Assembly: GCA_030418115.1 (NCBI GenBank)
Contig: JAUHQD010000001.1
Coordinates: forward strand, 1 to 64,000
From: Alteromonadaceae bacterium BrNp21-10
GTDB taxonomy: Bacteria > Pseudomonadota > Gammaproteobacteria > Enterobacterales > Alteromonadaceae
DNA: 64,000 nt
Direction: 5' to 3'
The notes under the pieces are model-generated. The model did no database searches, was not told the DNA's origin, and saw only the letters and a program-made list of their open reading frames with translations. This document shows positions 52,477-60,943 of the stretch, one piece after another. Made by a program: the position numbers and the translations under genes. Numbering within the stretch: the stretch's first letter is position 1; every line of letters starts with the position of its first letter.

Positions 52477-53034
52477 TTAAGATTGCACACTCTTTTGCAT
52501 AATTAGTGTCGGTTTACCATCAATGGTGGTTTGGTTTTTTGTCGCCCAGTAATCTTCCATTTCAGCTTGATCTTTCTTGGCTGCCCACTCTTTTAACTGA
52601 TCTCGCGGCCCTTGAAAATCAAAGAAGGGCACGGCCATACCACAGGATTTTTGTACCAAATCTATTTTCACATCAAAAATCTGTCGTGCGCCGGGCAATA
52701 ATTCAAAGTGCTGAGATAACTCGTCCCATTGTGGATCATTTCTATGTATAGCTTTAGCCGTGCCATACAAACGCAGAATAATCGGTGAACCTTCAAAAGC
52801 TGCAAACATGATGGTCATACGTGGGGATTGTTCAACATGGGCAGCAGTTTCATTACCACTACCGGTAACATTCAGCCACAACACTCGATTGGCGTTGATT
52901 ATTTTAAAAGAGTCCATGCCCTTAGGTGAGATATTCACTCTACTATCGGTTGTGGCAGTACCCACAAAAAAGATTTTTTGCTTGTGAATAAATTCTTGAA
53001 TTTTAGTGGAGATTTCTGAAAATTGTTGACCCAT
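52477..53034 (-). CDS. Pyridoxamine 5'-phosphate oxidase-fold protein
   Basis: 185 aa from ATG 53034, which follows AAAAGGA; the frame continues 5' to 53121 but without a ribosome-binding site. The split-barrel flavin-binding core FFVGTATTDSRVNISPKG and RLYGTAKAIHR suits the FMN- or F420-type PPOX family. Stress-response roles are common in the family; the substrate is unknown. Confidence 0.82.
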   Translation of the reverse strand: MGQQFSEISTKIQEFIHKQKIFFVGTATTDSRVNISPKGMDSFKIINANRVLWLNVTGSGNETAAHVEQSPRMTIMFAAFEGSPIILRLYGTAKAIHRNDPQWDELSQHFELLPGARQIFDVKIDLVQKSCGMAVPFFDFQGPRDQLKEWAAKKDQAEMEDYWATKNQTTIDGKPTLIMQKSVQS

Positions 53035-53179
53035 TTTTGCATCCTTTTTAAACGGGAAGTGATTCGCTAATATTACACAAGAGTTAAAAATTTCGTCAGC
53101 TTTTCTTTGTTGATACTTCATCGTTAGTCATAAAAGTTTAAAAAATCTGACCTAAAACTGCTTAATAACCTTCAAATAA

Positions 53180-53197
53180 CTGTCGAGCAATCGTCAC
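53180..53197 (+). promoter_or_regulatory. Pho-box-like site before the alkaline phosphatases
   Basis: CTGTCGA-GCAA-TCGTCAC has the 7-4-7 layout of a PhoB box (CTGTCAT-N4-CTGTCAC), with five of seven bases right in each half. It lies 79 bp before the first alkaline phosphatase start. Confidence 0.5.
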
Positions 53198-53275
53198 ATT
53201 CAAACGCTACGCTTTCTGCCGTTTTGTTGGCTTACCAACTAAGCATTCGCCTACTCATTAAACGGGAAAAATATA

Positions 53276-54859
53276 ATGAAACAGAAATGGATAGCCGTGG
53301 CAAGTACGCTTGCATTAGCGGTATCAACAGCCATACATGCCGATGTGTTACCTGCTGATCAAATGAACAGCCCTTGGTATACCGACGCTCAAAGTAAATT
53401 AAATGCAAAATTAGACACCAATAATCAATTTAAAGCGAAGAATGTCATTTTGTTTGTGGGTGATGGTATGGGTGTGTCCACCTTAACTGCCGCCCGTATA
53501 TTGCAAGGTCAATTAGCCGGTAATCAAGGTGAAGAAGGTTACCTCAGCTTTGAACATTTCAGCCATACCGCATTGGTAAAAACCTATAATGTGGATGCAC
53601 AAACCCCTGATTCTGCCGGCACTATGACCGCGATGATGTCTGGTATTAAAACCGATGTAGGTGTTATTGGTGTTGATGAAGATATTGAGCGCGGTGATTG
53701 CAGCACACTTGAAGGTAATGAAGTGGCTACTGCACTAGAATTAGCTGAAATAAAAGGCATGTCGACAGGCGTTATTTCAACGGCACGTATTACTCATGCT
53801 ACCCCCGCTGCTACTTATGCAAAGTCGCCTGATCGCAATTGGGAAGATGTGTCTGATATGCCAGAGGCAGCTGTTACAGCCGGTTGTAAAGATATTGCAG
53901 ACCAACTGGTAAATTTTGAAGCCAATATTGAAGCGCGTTATTCAGGTGTTGATGTAGATGGCATTGAAGTGGTAATGGGCGGCGGTCGTCGTCATTTCTT
54001 ACCTAAAGATGTGGCATTTAACAGTGCTGATGCCGTCAGTGCAGTTGAAGGCGATCGTACCGATGGTCGCGACTTAACCGCAGAATGGCAGCAACAGTAT
54101 AGTAATGGTCAATACGTTATGGATCAGGCTGGTTTTGATGCGATAGACGCTGACACCACTGAGCGTGTTTTTGGTTTATTTAATGAATCACACATGCAGT
54201 ATGAAGCCGACCGCGGCAACGATATTGCCGGTGAGCCATCGTTAACCGAGATGACTGAAAAAGCCATTCAGATCCTTGATAACAACAGTAAAGGTTTTTT
54301 CCTAACCATTGAATCTGGTCGTATTGACCATGGCCACCATGCTGGTAGTGCTTACAGTGCGTTAACCGATACCATCGAATTGGCTAACGCCGTTACTAAG
54401 GCGGTTGAACTCACTAATGCAGAAGATACCTTGATTTTAGTTACCGCCGACCACGGTCACGTGTTTACGATTGCTGGTTACCCTAAACGCGGTAATCCAA
54501 TATTGGGTAAAGTGGTCTCGGTAGGTGAAGATACGCCTGCTACGGACGCCGATGGTATGCCTTATACCACATTGGGTTACACCAATGGTTTAGGATTTCA
54601 TGAACTAGCCGATGCCACTGATGCCGATGCAGTATACAACTTTGACATTGTTAGCGGTCGTCAGGACCTAACGAATGTTGACACCACAGCATCAGGTTAC
54701 CATCAAGAAGCACTCATCCCACTTTCTTCGGAAAGCCATTCAGGTGAAGACATTTCATTACATGCACAAGGTCCAGGCTCGCAGCTTGTACAAGGCGTTG
54801 TGGAACAAAACATGGTCTTCCACATTATCAATCAAGCACTTGATCTGATTGCGAAATAA
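53276..54859 (+). CDS. Alkaline phosphatase (PhoA family)
   Basis: 527 aa. Signal peptide about 1-22. The nucleophile Ser lies in TPDSAGTMTAMMSG (near residue 112), and metal ligands in FVGDGMG (about 61-67), ESGRIDHGHH, ADHGHV and SSESHSGED. It hydrolyses phosphomonoesters in the periplasm to supply phosphate. A Pho-box-like site precedes it, and a close paralogue follows at 54873, only 13 bp after its stop, so the two are one operon. Confidence 0.93.
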   Translation: MKQKWIAVASTLALAVSTAIHADVLPADQMNSPWYTDAQSKLNAKLDTNNQFKAKNVILFVGDGMGVSTLTAARILQGQLAGNQGEEGYLSFEHFSHTALVKTYNVDAQTPDSAGTMTAMMSGIKTDVGVIGVDEDIERGDCSTLEGNEVATALELAEIKGMSTGVISTARITHATPAATYAKSPDRNWEDVSDMPEAAVTAGCKDIADQLVNFEANIEARYSGVDVDGIEVVMGGGRRHFLPKDVAFNSADAVSAVEGDRTDGRDLTAEWQQQYSNGQYVMDQAGFDAIDADTTERVFGLFNESHMQYEADRGNDIAGEPSLTEMTEKAIQILDNNSKGFFLTIESGRIDHGHHAGSAYSALTDTIELANAVTKAVELTNAEDTLILVTADHGHVFTIAGYPKRGNPILGKVVSVGEDTPATDADGMPYTTLGYTNGLGFHELADATDADAVYNFDIVSGRQDLTNVDTTASGYHQEALIPLSSESHSGEDISLHAQGPGSQLVQGVVEQNMVFHIINQALDLIAK

Positions 54860-54872
54860 CAAGGATAAAATT

Positions 54873-56795
54873 ATGAAAATCGCGAATTTAAGTAAACTGG
54901 CTTTGGCGTTCTCATTGACCTTAACCCTCGCTGCTTGTGATGGGGATGACGGTGCGATGGGTACGCCTGGAACACAAGGTCCGGCAGGCGCTGCTGGCAC
55001 AGATGGTAGTAATGGAACTGATGGCGCTGGCGGTTTAAACAGTTTGATTAAACAAACTGCTTTAGCGGTCGGTAATGAACATTGTCGCAATAGCGGACTA
55101 CAACTGGATTCAGGTTTAGATACTAACGTGAATGGTGAATTAGATGCCACAGAAGTCACGCAAACTGAATACGTATGTTCGCCTAATAACACTAATGTAA
55201 ATACCTCAGAGCTGGCGAGTAATATTATTAATCCATGGTACGCCGATGCGGACCTTGAGATCACTGCAGCTAAAACCACATGGCTACAAGCTACTGGCTC
55301 AAGTGCTGCTAAAGATGCTCAGGCACAAAAAGTTGCGGGTATTAAAGGGCGTGCCAAAAACGTGATTTTGTTTGTGGGTGATGGTATGGGAATTTCTACC
55401 GTAACTGCAGCGCGCATTTTAGAAGGGCAGTTACAAGGCAACATGGGCGAAGAGAACCAATTGAGTTTTGATCGTTTTCCTTTTGCCGGTTTAGCTAAAA
55501 CCTATAACGTAGATGCACAAACGCCAGATTCTGCAGGCACCATGACGGCTATGATGTCTGGGGTTAAAACCGATGTTGGCGTGATTGGTGTTAATGAAAA
55601 TATCGTCCGCGGTGATTGTTCAACCGTTGACGGTAATGAATTAATCACTGCCATTGAACTGGCGGAAATTGCCGGTAAGTCAACGGGGATTATTTCAACT
55701 GCACGTATTACTCACGCTACCCCAGCTGCTACTTATGCAAAATCTGCTGATCGTAACTGGGAAGATGTGTCCGATATGCCAGCTGCTGCCGTTACCGCAG
55801 GTTGTAAAGATATTGCCGACCAATTGGTTAATTTCGAAAGTAACTTAGAAGCGCGTTTTAATGGCTTGGATGTAGATGGCTTAGAAGTCGTGATGGGGGG
55901 TGGACGCCGTCACTTTTTACCTAAAGATGCTGCCTTCAATAGTACTGATGCGGTGAGCGCGGTAGAAGGCGATCGTACCGATAGCCGTGACCTTACTAGC
56001 GAATGGCAAGCGGCTTATCCGAATGGTACTTATGTGATGGATCAGACCGGTTTTGACGCCATCAATACCGAGACCACAGAGCGTGTTTTCGGATTATTTA
56101 ATGAATCACATATGCAATACGAAGCCGACCGTGGCAATGATGTTGCTGGTGAGCCTTCATTAACCGATATGACAGCAAAAGCGATTCAAGTGCTAGACAA
56201 CAATCAAGAGGGTTTCTTCTTAATGGTGGAGTCGGGTCGTATTGATCACGCCCATCATGCAGGAAGTGCCGCCGGCGCATTGTCGGATACTGTGGAGTTG
56301 TCAAAAGCAGTGGCGCGAGCTGTGCAATTAACTAATGCAGAAGATACGCTAATTATTGTCACTGCCGACCATGGTCATGTGTTTACTATTGCTGGCTACC
56401 CTAAACGCGGCAACCCAATCCTAGGTAAGGTGGTGAATGTTGGAGCTGATGAACCCGCTCTTGCTGCCGATGGCATGCCATACACGACTTTGGGTTACAC
56501 CAATGGTTTAGGTTTCCGCGATTTAGGTGAGGAAACCGATGCTGATGCTACTTATAACAGTGCAATAGATGCCGGCCGTAAAGACTTGACCAGCGTTGAC
56601 ACTACCTCTGCGGGTTTCCATCAAGAGACATTAGTGCCCTTAAGTTCTGAATCTCATTCAGGCGAAGATGTAGGCGTGTATGCCCAAGGCCCGGGGGCGT
56701 TTTTGGTCAATGGTACTAATGAGCAAAGCATGATTTTCCATGTTATGGATTATGCCGCGGATCTCGTCAATCTGGCGCAAGCCAAAGTTGAATAA
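54873..56795 (+). CDS. Lipoprotein alkaline phosphatase with collagen-like N-terminal region
   Basis: 640 aa from ATG 54873 with AAGGA. A lipoprotein signal (LTLAAC, lipid-modified Cys22, followed by Asp) leads into Gly-X-Y repeats (about 27-55), then a Cys-containing module (GNEHCRNSGLQLDSGLDTN to EYVCSP), then the phosphatase domain (about 165-640). That domain is closely similar to the preceding gene (FVGDGMG, PDSAGTMTAMMSG, ADHGHV, SSESHSGED). The +2 Asp would keep the protein in the inner membrane under E. coli Lol rules; in other marine bacteria this is less certain. A surface-displayed or anchored paralogue of the soluble enzyme. Confidence 0.9.
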   Translation: MKIANLSKLALAFSLTLTLAACDGDDGAMGTPGTQGPAGAAGTDGSNGTDGAGGLNSLIKQTALAVGNEHCRNSGLQLDSGLDTNVNGELDATEVTQTEYVCSPNNTNVNTSELASNIINPWYADADLEITAAKTTWLQATGSSAAKDAQAQKVAGIKGRAKNVILFVGDGMGISTVTAARILEGQLQGNMGEENQLSFDRFPFAGLAKTYNVDAQTPDSAGTMTAMMSGVKTDVGVIGVNENIVRGDCSTVDGNELITAIELAEIAGKSTGIISTARITHATPAATYAKSADRNWEDVSDMPAAAVTAGCKDIADQLVNFESNLEARFNGLDVDGLEVVMGGGRRHFLPKDAAFNSTDAVSAVEGDRTDSRDLTSEWQAAYPNGTYVMDQTGFDAINTETTERVFGLFNESHMQYEADRGNDVAGEPSLTDMTAKAIQVLDNNQEGFFLMVESGRIDHAHHAGSAAGALSDTVELSKAVARAVQLTNAEDTLIIVTADHGHVFTIAGYPKRGNPILGKVVNVGADEPALAADGMPYTTLGYTNGLGFRDLGEETDADATYNSAIDAGRKDLTSVDTTSAGFHQETLVPLSSESHSGEDVGVYAQGPGAFLVNGTNEQSMIFHVMDYAADLVNLAQAKVE

Positions 56796-56816
56796 TCTAC
56801 CACTGATTTGATTGTA

Positions 56817-56842
56817 AAGAGGCACTTTGGTGCCTCTTGTCG
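56817..56842 (+). terminator. Hairpin terminator after the phosphatases
   Basis: A 9-bp perfect stem (56817-56825 with 56830-56838) with a TTTG loop and a short T-containing tail. It lies before the next gene's start at 56855 and overlaps its leader. Confidence 0.55.
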
Positions 56843-56854
56843 TTAGAGGTCATT

Positions 56855-57604
56855 ATGAATAAAGACATTATGAAAAACATCGTTCTGCAAAGTTTACTGT
56901 GGTTGTCCGTGTTAACCACCACCCATGCATGGGCTGGTTGCGATAAAACCCTGCAACAGCTTAGTGCTGATTATCACATCATCACCGACAAACCACAGGG
57001 CAAATCCATTACCCAGTCCCTGCAATTGGTGCGTGATCAAAATACGGTGATGCACCGTTATCCCGCCACTCAGATCACCGAGTCTTGGTATTTGACTCAG
57101 CATGAGTTGATTAAACCGACACGTTACTTCGATGCTTATCAACGGGCCATTGAATATCAGCCGGCAGAGAAGGTGCATGGAAAATTTGAATCCGATTGGG
57201 GATATCGATATCAATTGGTTTCGGATAAGCTTTTTTCGCAACTAACGTTGTTGAATGAATCTGGCGAAGGCTGTATGCAGCTGCAAGAATTTAGCTTAAC
57301 GACCGCAAACAAAAATATTGAACTGCTGTGGTTACCGGCGCTAAAACTGGTGAAGTCTTTTAAGATCACCACACCCCAAATGAGTCAACATTGGACGTTG
57401 CAACATATTGATTATGATGTGCAGAAAATTAACGCTCTACGTACTACTTTAGATACTTATCAGGCAACGGATTTTGCCGATATTGGTGATGATCATAGCG
57501 ATCCGTTTTTAACCAAAATGGTCACCTTAGGATTTATTGAGCATGGCGCATCGGGTTTTTATAACAGCGAAGGTGCCGCCTTAGAAGGGCAACATCAGCA
57601 TTGA
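56855..57604 (+). CDS. Secreted protein of unknown function after the phosphatases
   Basis: 249 aa from ATG 56855 with AGAGG (56845-56849). A signal peptide (about 1-27, HAWAG) is followed by a beta-rich domain with conserved-looking blocks (QSLQLVRDQNTVMHRYP, ESWYLTQHELIKPTRYFDAY) and two cysteines. C-terminal His-rich end (GQHQH). No family recognised. A terminator-like hairpin separates it from the phosphatase operon. Confidence 0.6.
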   Translation: MNKDIMKNIVLQSLLWLSVLTTTHAWAGCDKTLQQLSADYHIITDKPQGKSITQSLQLVRDQNTVMHRYPATQITESWYLTQHELIKPTRYFDAYQRAIEYQPAEKVHGKFESDWGYRYQLVSDKLFSQLTLLNESGEGCMQLQEFSLTTANKNIELLWLPALKLVKSFKITTPQMSQHWTLQHIDYDVQKINALRTTLDTYQATDFADIGDDHSDPFLTKMVTLGFIEHGASGFYNSEGAALEGQHQH

Positions 57605-57638
57605 GTTATTGTGGCAGACAAACAATCGGCCGCCATGG

Positions 57639-58217
57639 TTAAACGTTTGCCATGGTGCGCCAACTGTTTAGCAAGGTCGCTACCTCACCACTGACGGACG
57701 CAGCGGCTTTGACCGACTGCGCCTGACGGATGCGTGTTGATAGGCCGTATAATAATAGCATTAGCAGTTCTGATTTTTGGCTAGCTTGCGGAATGTCTTC
57801 GGCCTCAATCGCCTTTACAAAATGCTGCTCAAAGGTATTAAAAAAGCGCGTTACAATGTCTTGAATGTTAGCGGGCAGGGTGAGTTTGCTGTTGACTAAA
57901 TTCACCATTAGGCAGCCGCGATTTCGAGGATCATGAGCAGGGCGACTCACAATAAAGTCAAAAAATCCGTGAATGGCATCTAATCCCGGTTCTATGAATA
58001 TTTTATCCAGTGAAACACAGGTTTGTTGGTAGTAACGTTCAAGGCACTGACTGAACATTTGGTCTTTATCACCAAAGGTATTAATCAGGCTACGCCCGGT
58101 AAGGCCTGTCTCTTTTTCCAATGTCGCGTAGGTAGTGGCATCATAGCCCTGTTGCCAAAATATATGCATTATTTGCATTAATATTTGTGGCGTATCAAAT
58201 TGTCGTTTACGACCCAT
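57639..58217 (-). CDS. TetR-family regulator
   Basis: 192 aa. N-terminal HTH (TYATLEKETGLTGRSLINTFGD, about 25-46) and a helical ligand domain resembling the TetR_C AcrR-type group (PRNRGCLMVNLVNS is typical). Divergent from the peroxiredoxin-like gene, which it probably represses. Two near-identical CATTGTAAAAATG blocks (58281-58293 and 58318-58330) lie between them and could be operators. Confidence 0.88.
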   Translation of the reverse strand: MGRKRQFDTPQILMQIMHIFWQQGYDATTYATLEKETGLTGRSLINTFGDKDQMFSQCLERYYQQTCVSLDKIFIEPGLDAIHGFFDFIVSRPAHDPRNRGCLMVNLVNSKLTLPANIQDIVTRFFNTFEQHFVKAIEAEDIPQASQKSELLMLLLYGLSTRIRQAQSVKAAASVSGEVATLLNSWRTMANV

Positions 58218-58280
58218 AAGTTCATTACCGAGATGAAGATTATCCTAATCATTAACCAATAAATAATTTATTGCAATACT

Positions 58281-58330
58281 CATTGTAAAAATGTAAGTTT
58301 GTTTTATTGAAATGGGCATTGTAAAAAATG
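58281..58330. promoter_or_regulatory. Repeated CATTGTAAAA sites between TetR and peroxiredoxin genes
   Basis: CATTGTAAAAATG (58281-58293) and CATTGTAAAAAATG (58318-58330) are direct repeats in the divergent promoter region, the second reaching to 17 bp before the peroxiredoxin start. AT-rich flanks (AATAAATAATTTATT) precede them. Confidence 0.4.
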
Positions 58331-58346
58331 AAGGGAAAATGAGCAA

Positions 58347-58883
58347 ATGATTAAAGTAGGTGATCGTATTGATGAGCTCTGCTTACCGAATATTGATGGA
58401 AGTGAATTTGATGTGTCGCAGATTAAAGGTAAGCGTTATATGTTGTCTTTTTTCCGCTTTGCAGCCTGCCCTTTTTGTAATCTGCGCGTGCATCAATTAG
58501 TTGAAAATGCATCAGCGTGGAATGATAATTTTACTATTGTTGCGGTGTTTGATAGTCCGTTGGATAACTTACAACGCTATGCCGACAGGCATCAATCACC
58601 TTTCCCCATTTTGGCTGACGAGACTAACAAGTACTATAAACAGTTTGGGGTGCAACGCTCAATATTGCGCACGCTAAAAGGTTTTATCTTGCGGTTTCCT
58701 CAAGTGTTGAATGCCATGTTCGTCCAAGGTTACTGGCCAACGTCTTTCAAAGGCAATCTATTTACCATGCCGTTAGATATTTTAGTTAATGAACAAGGCG
58801 TGGTTGAGTTGGTGTATCTTGGTAAAGACGAAGGCGACCATTTGCCGCTGCAGGACATGCTGACGTTTGCCAATAAAGCGTAG
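58347..58883 (+). CDS. Peroxiredoxin-like AhpC/TSA-family protein
   Basis: 178 aa thioredoxin-fold protein. YMLSFFRFAACPFCNLRVHQ carries a CPFC pair where AhpC-like peroxiredoxins have the catalytic Cys; PFPILADETNKYYKQFGV is the usual redoxin block. It probably reduces peroxides or acts as a thiol oxidoreductase. Divergent from a tetR gene, so it is likely inducible. Confidence 0.85.
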   Translation: MIKVGDRIDELCLPNIDGSEFDVSQIKGKRYMLSFFRFAACPFCNLRVHQLVENASAWNDNFTIVAVFDSPLDNLQRYADRHQSPFPILADETNKYYKQFGVQRSILRTLKGFILRFPQVLNAMFVQGYWPTSFKGNLFTMPLDILVNEQGVVELVYLGKDEGDHLPLQDMLTFANKA

Positions 58884-58915
58884 ATAGCCGCTTCAATTGA
58901 ATAGTTCTACCGTCG

Positions 58916-60193
58916 TCACCACGAAAGGCGAGCGACTACATGCTTCTTATCAGTGTGCAGCGAAAACGACCAGCCATTGCGCTCACATAGCCGTTGAACA
59001 ATACCGAGACCCAAACCATAACCGTTAGACGATGCAGCCTTGGTCGGTGTGTACCGCTCATCAGCCTCACTGTTCACCTGATTGGTGACTAAGAGCTCGT
59101 GCTCTTTGATGATAATCGTTATCGGCCCCTGCCCGTCGAGCGTGTGCTCGAACGCATTTCGCACCAGATTATTGACCGCAATAAAAAAAGCCTGCGGATG
59201 TCCGCAGACTCTGGGTTTTGTGAGTTCGTCGATATTAACATCGACGAACTTGCTGCTCAGTAGGTAGCGTTGCTGATCTATCGCTTTGCTCACCAGTGGC
59301 ATCACTAAAAACTGCTCGTCATACAACCCGTCATCGGTTTCGCGAGCGAGGCACAAGAACATTTCAATCGTAGTTTTCATGTCGAGCGTCGCACGCCTCA
59401 CTCGATCTAGCGCCTTCACATCGGTCGCTGACAGTTCGCTTTGTTCTAGCAACTCAAGCGCGCCTGTTATCACTGTGATTGGAGTGCGCAACTCATGACT
59501 GGCTGAGCTGGTAAAGTATCGCTCTCTCTCAATAAATGCGCTAATACGCTCAAGCGTCTTCTCAATGGTCCCAGCGAGTACACCAACCTCATCATCACCG
59601 AACCGGCTAGACTCTATATGTTTATAATCTTCGGCTGATAGTTGTTCCAGGTCGATGTCAGCGACCACTTTGGCCAATTGCGCGACAGGGGCGACAGCTC
59701 TACGCATCACAACAATTCCCAGCCCGAAACCAAGAGCACCTAGTGAAGTCACGACACCGGTGATAACGAGCAGCAACCACCAATCCTCTGATGACGCAGC
59801 CTCAATCCCGGCAACATCGAAAACAACAAATGCGTGTTGCTGTTCTTTGTCGGTAGGTGTCTTTTCATTGTAGGTAGATAGCACCGCGACATGTAACTCT
59901 TCGGTATCGAATTCGTATAATCCTTCATCGGGGGTTGTTTGCGCCCATTCCCTCAGTGATTCCGGCAAGCGAGCAATCTCATCGTATCCGCGAAGGTTCA
60001 TCGGCATAGAGGGATAACTTTCGGCGGCACGCTGTAACTGATACGTCAGCACACGGTCCTCACTCAACCTGATCGCAGCGAAGAAGGCGAATCCCCATAC
60101 CACACTGAGTACAGCAACACAGATTGCAAATGCAATTGCAACACGCTTGCTCAAACTGTAACGGTACATTAATAGAGGCTGTTTATCTTTCAT
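58916..60193 (-). CDS. Sensor histidine kinase
   Basis: 425 aa, inner membrane. Helices about 15-37 and 143-167 enclose a periplasmic domain; HAMP about 165-220 (RRAVAPVAQLAKVVADI); H-box SHELRTPITVITG (His near 238); N-box NNLVRNAFEHT; G-box GYGLGLGIVQRL. The ATP-lid is compact and no obvious F-box is seen. It starts 9 bp after the response-regulator stop, so the two form a system, presumably controlling the TonB receptor upstream. Confidence 0.92.
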   Translation of the reverse strand: MKDKQPLLMYRYSLSKRVAIAFAICVAVLSVVWGFAFFAAIRLSEDRVLTYQLQRAAESYPSMPMNLRGYDEIARLPESLREWAQTTPDEGLYEFDTEELHVAVLSTYNEKTPTDKEQQHAFVVFDVAGIEAASSEDWWLLLVITGVVTSLGALGFGLGIVVMRRAVAPVAQLAKVVADIDLEQLSAEDYKHIESSRFGDDEVGVLAGTIEKTLERISAFIERERYFTSSASHELRTPITVITGALELLEQSELSATDVKALDRVRRATLDMKTTIEMFLCLARETDDGLYDEQFLVMPLVSKAIDQQRYLLSSKFVDVNIDELTKPRVCGHPQAFFIAVNNLVRNAFEHTLDGQGPITIIIKEHELLVTNQVNSEADERYTPTKAASSNGYGLGLGIVQRLCERNGWSFSLHTDKKHVVARLSW

Positions 60194-60202
60194 ATACGCT
60201 CT

Positions 60203-60916
60203 CTAATTATCCTCTGCAATTCGGTACCCGATACGATGCACCGTATGAATGAGCTGGCTATCAAACGGCCTGTCGATAGCCTGCCTCAGTTTGTACAGGT
60301 GCGAGCGAAGTGCATCACCATCGGGGGGCTCATCAGCCCACAACAAGGTTTCGAGAGCATCGCGAGTCACAACAGACGGTGCCTCTTCCATCAATCGTTG
60401 CAGTAGCTTCATGCAAGCAGGGTTGAGATCGACGCATCGTCCCGCGCGATGTACTTGCAGCGTAGACCTATTCATCGTCAGATCACCAACAGTTAACAGC
60501 TTGTCAGCTTTTCCGTGACTACGTTTGTACAGCGCCTGCAGCCGAGCATGTAACTCTTGTAATGCGAATGGCTTGACCAAATAGTCGTCGGCTCCCGCCG
60601 CAAACCCTTTCAGTTTATCGTCAAGCGTGTCTCTCGCCGTTAGCATAAGCACGGGTGTTTCTACCTTGGCTTCAGCTCGCAGCTTTTTGCAGAAACTTAA
60701 GCCATCCATCCCAGGAAGCATCAGGTCTAGAACAATCACGTCAAACGGATTCGTCAACGTTAGGTGCATCGCGCTTATACCGTCATAGGCAAAATCCAGT
60801 ATATAGCTATGCTTTTCGAGATAGGCGGCAATGTTCTCGCAAATATCGCGGTTGTCTTCGACAATCAATACTCTAATAGGTGCTGTACTAAGTGCGTATA
60901 CCATCTCTGCTCTCAT
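60203..60916 (-). CDS. OmpR-type response regulator
   Basis: 237 aa from ATG 60916 (ATG 60904 is also possible, and its distance from AAGGA is more usual). Receiver domain with acidic pocket (LIVEDNRD) and phospho-acceptor Asp in VIVLDLMLPGMDG; C-terminal winged helix (about 140-235: LNPACMKLLQRLMEEAPSVV, LRSHLYKLRQAI). Works with the downstream kinase. The TonB receptor ends 27 bp upstream of its start, consistent with co-transcription. Confidence 0.93.
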   Translation of the reverse strand: MRAEMVYALSTAPIRVLIVEDNRDICENIAAYLEKHSYILDFAYDGISAMHLTLTNPFDVIVLDLMLPGMDGLSFCKKLRAEAKVETPVLMLTARDTLDDKLKGFAAGADDYLVKPFALQELHARLQALYKRSHGKADKLLTVGDLTMNRSTLQVHRAGRCVDLNPACMKLLQRLMEEAPSVVTRDALETLLWADEPPDGDALRSHLYKLRQAIDRPFDSQLIHTVHRIGYRIAEDN

Positions 60917-60943
60917 TCCTTACTAGGCCCTTTACCAAGTCCA

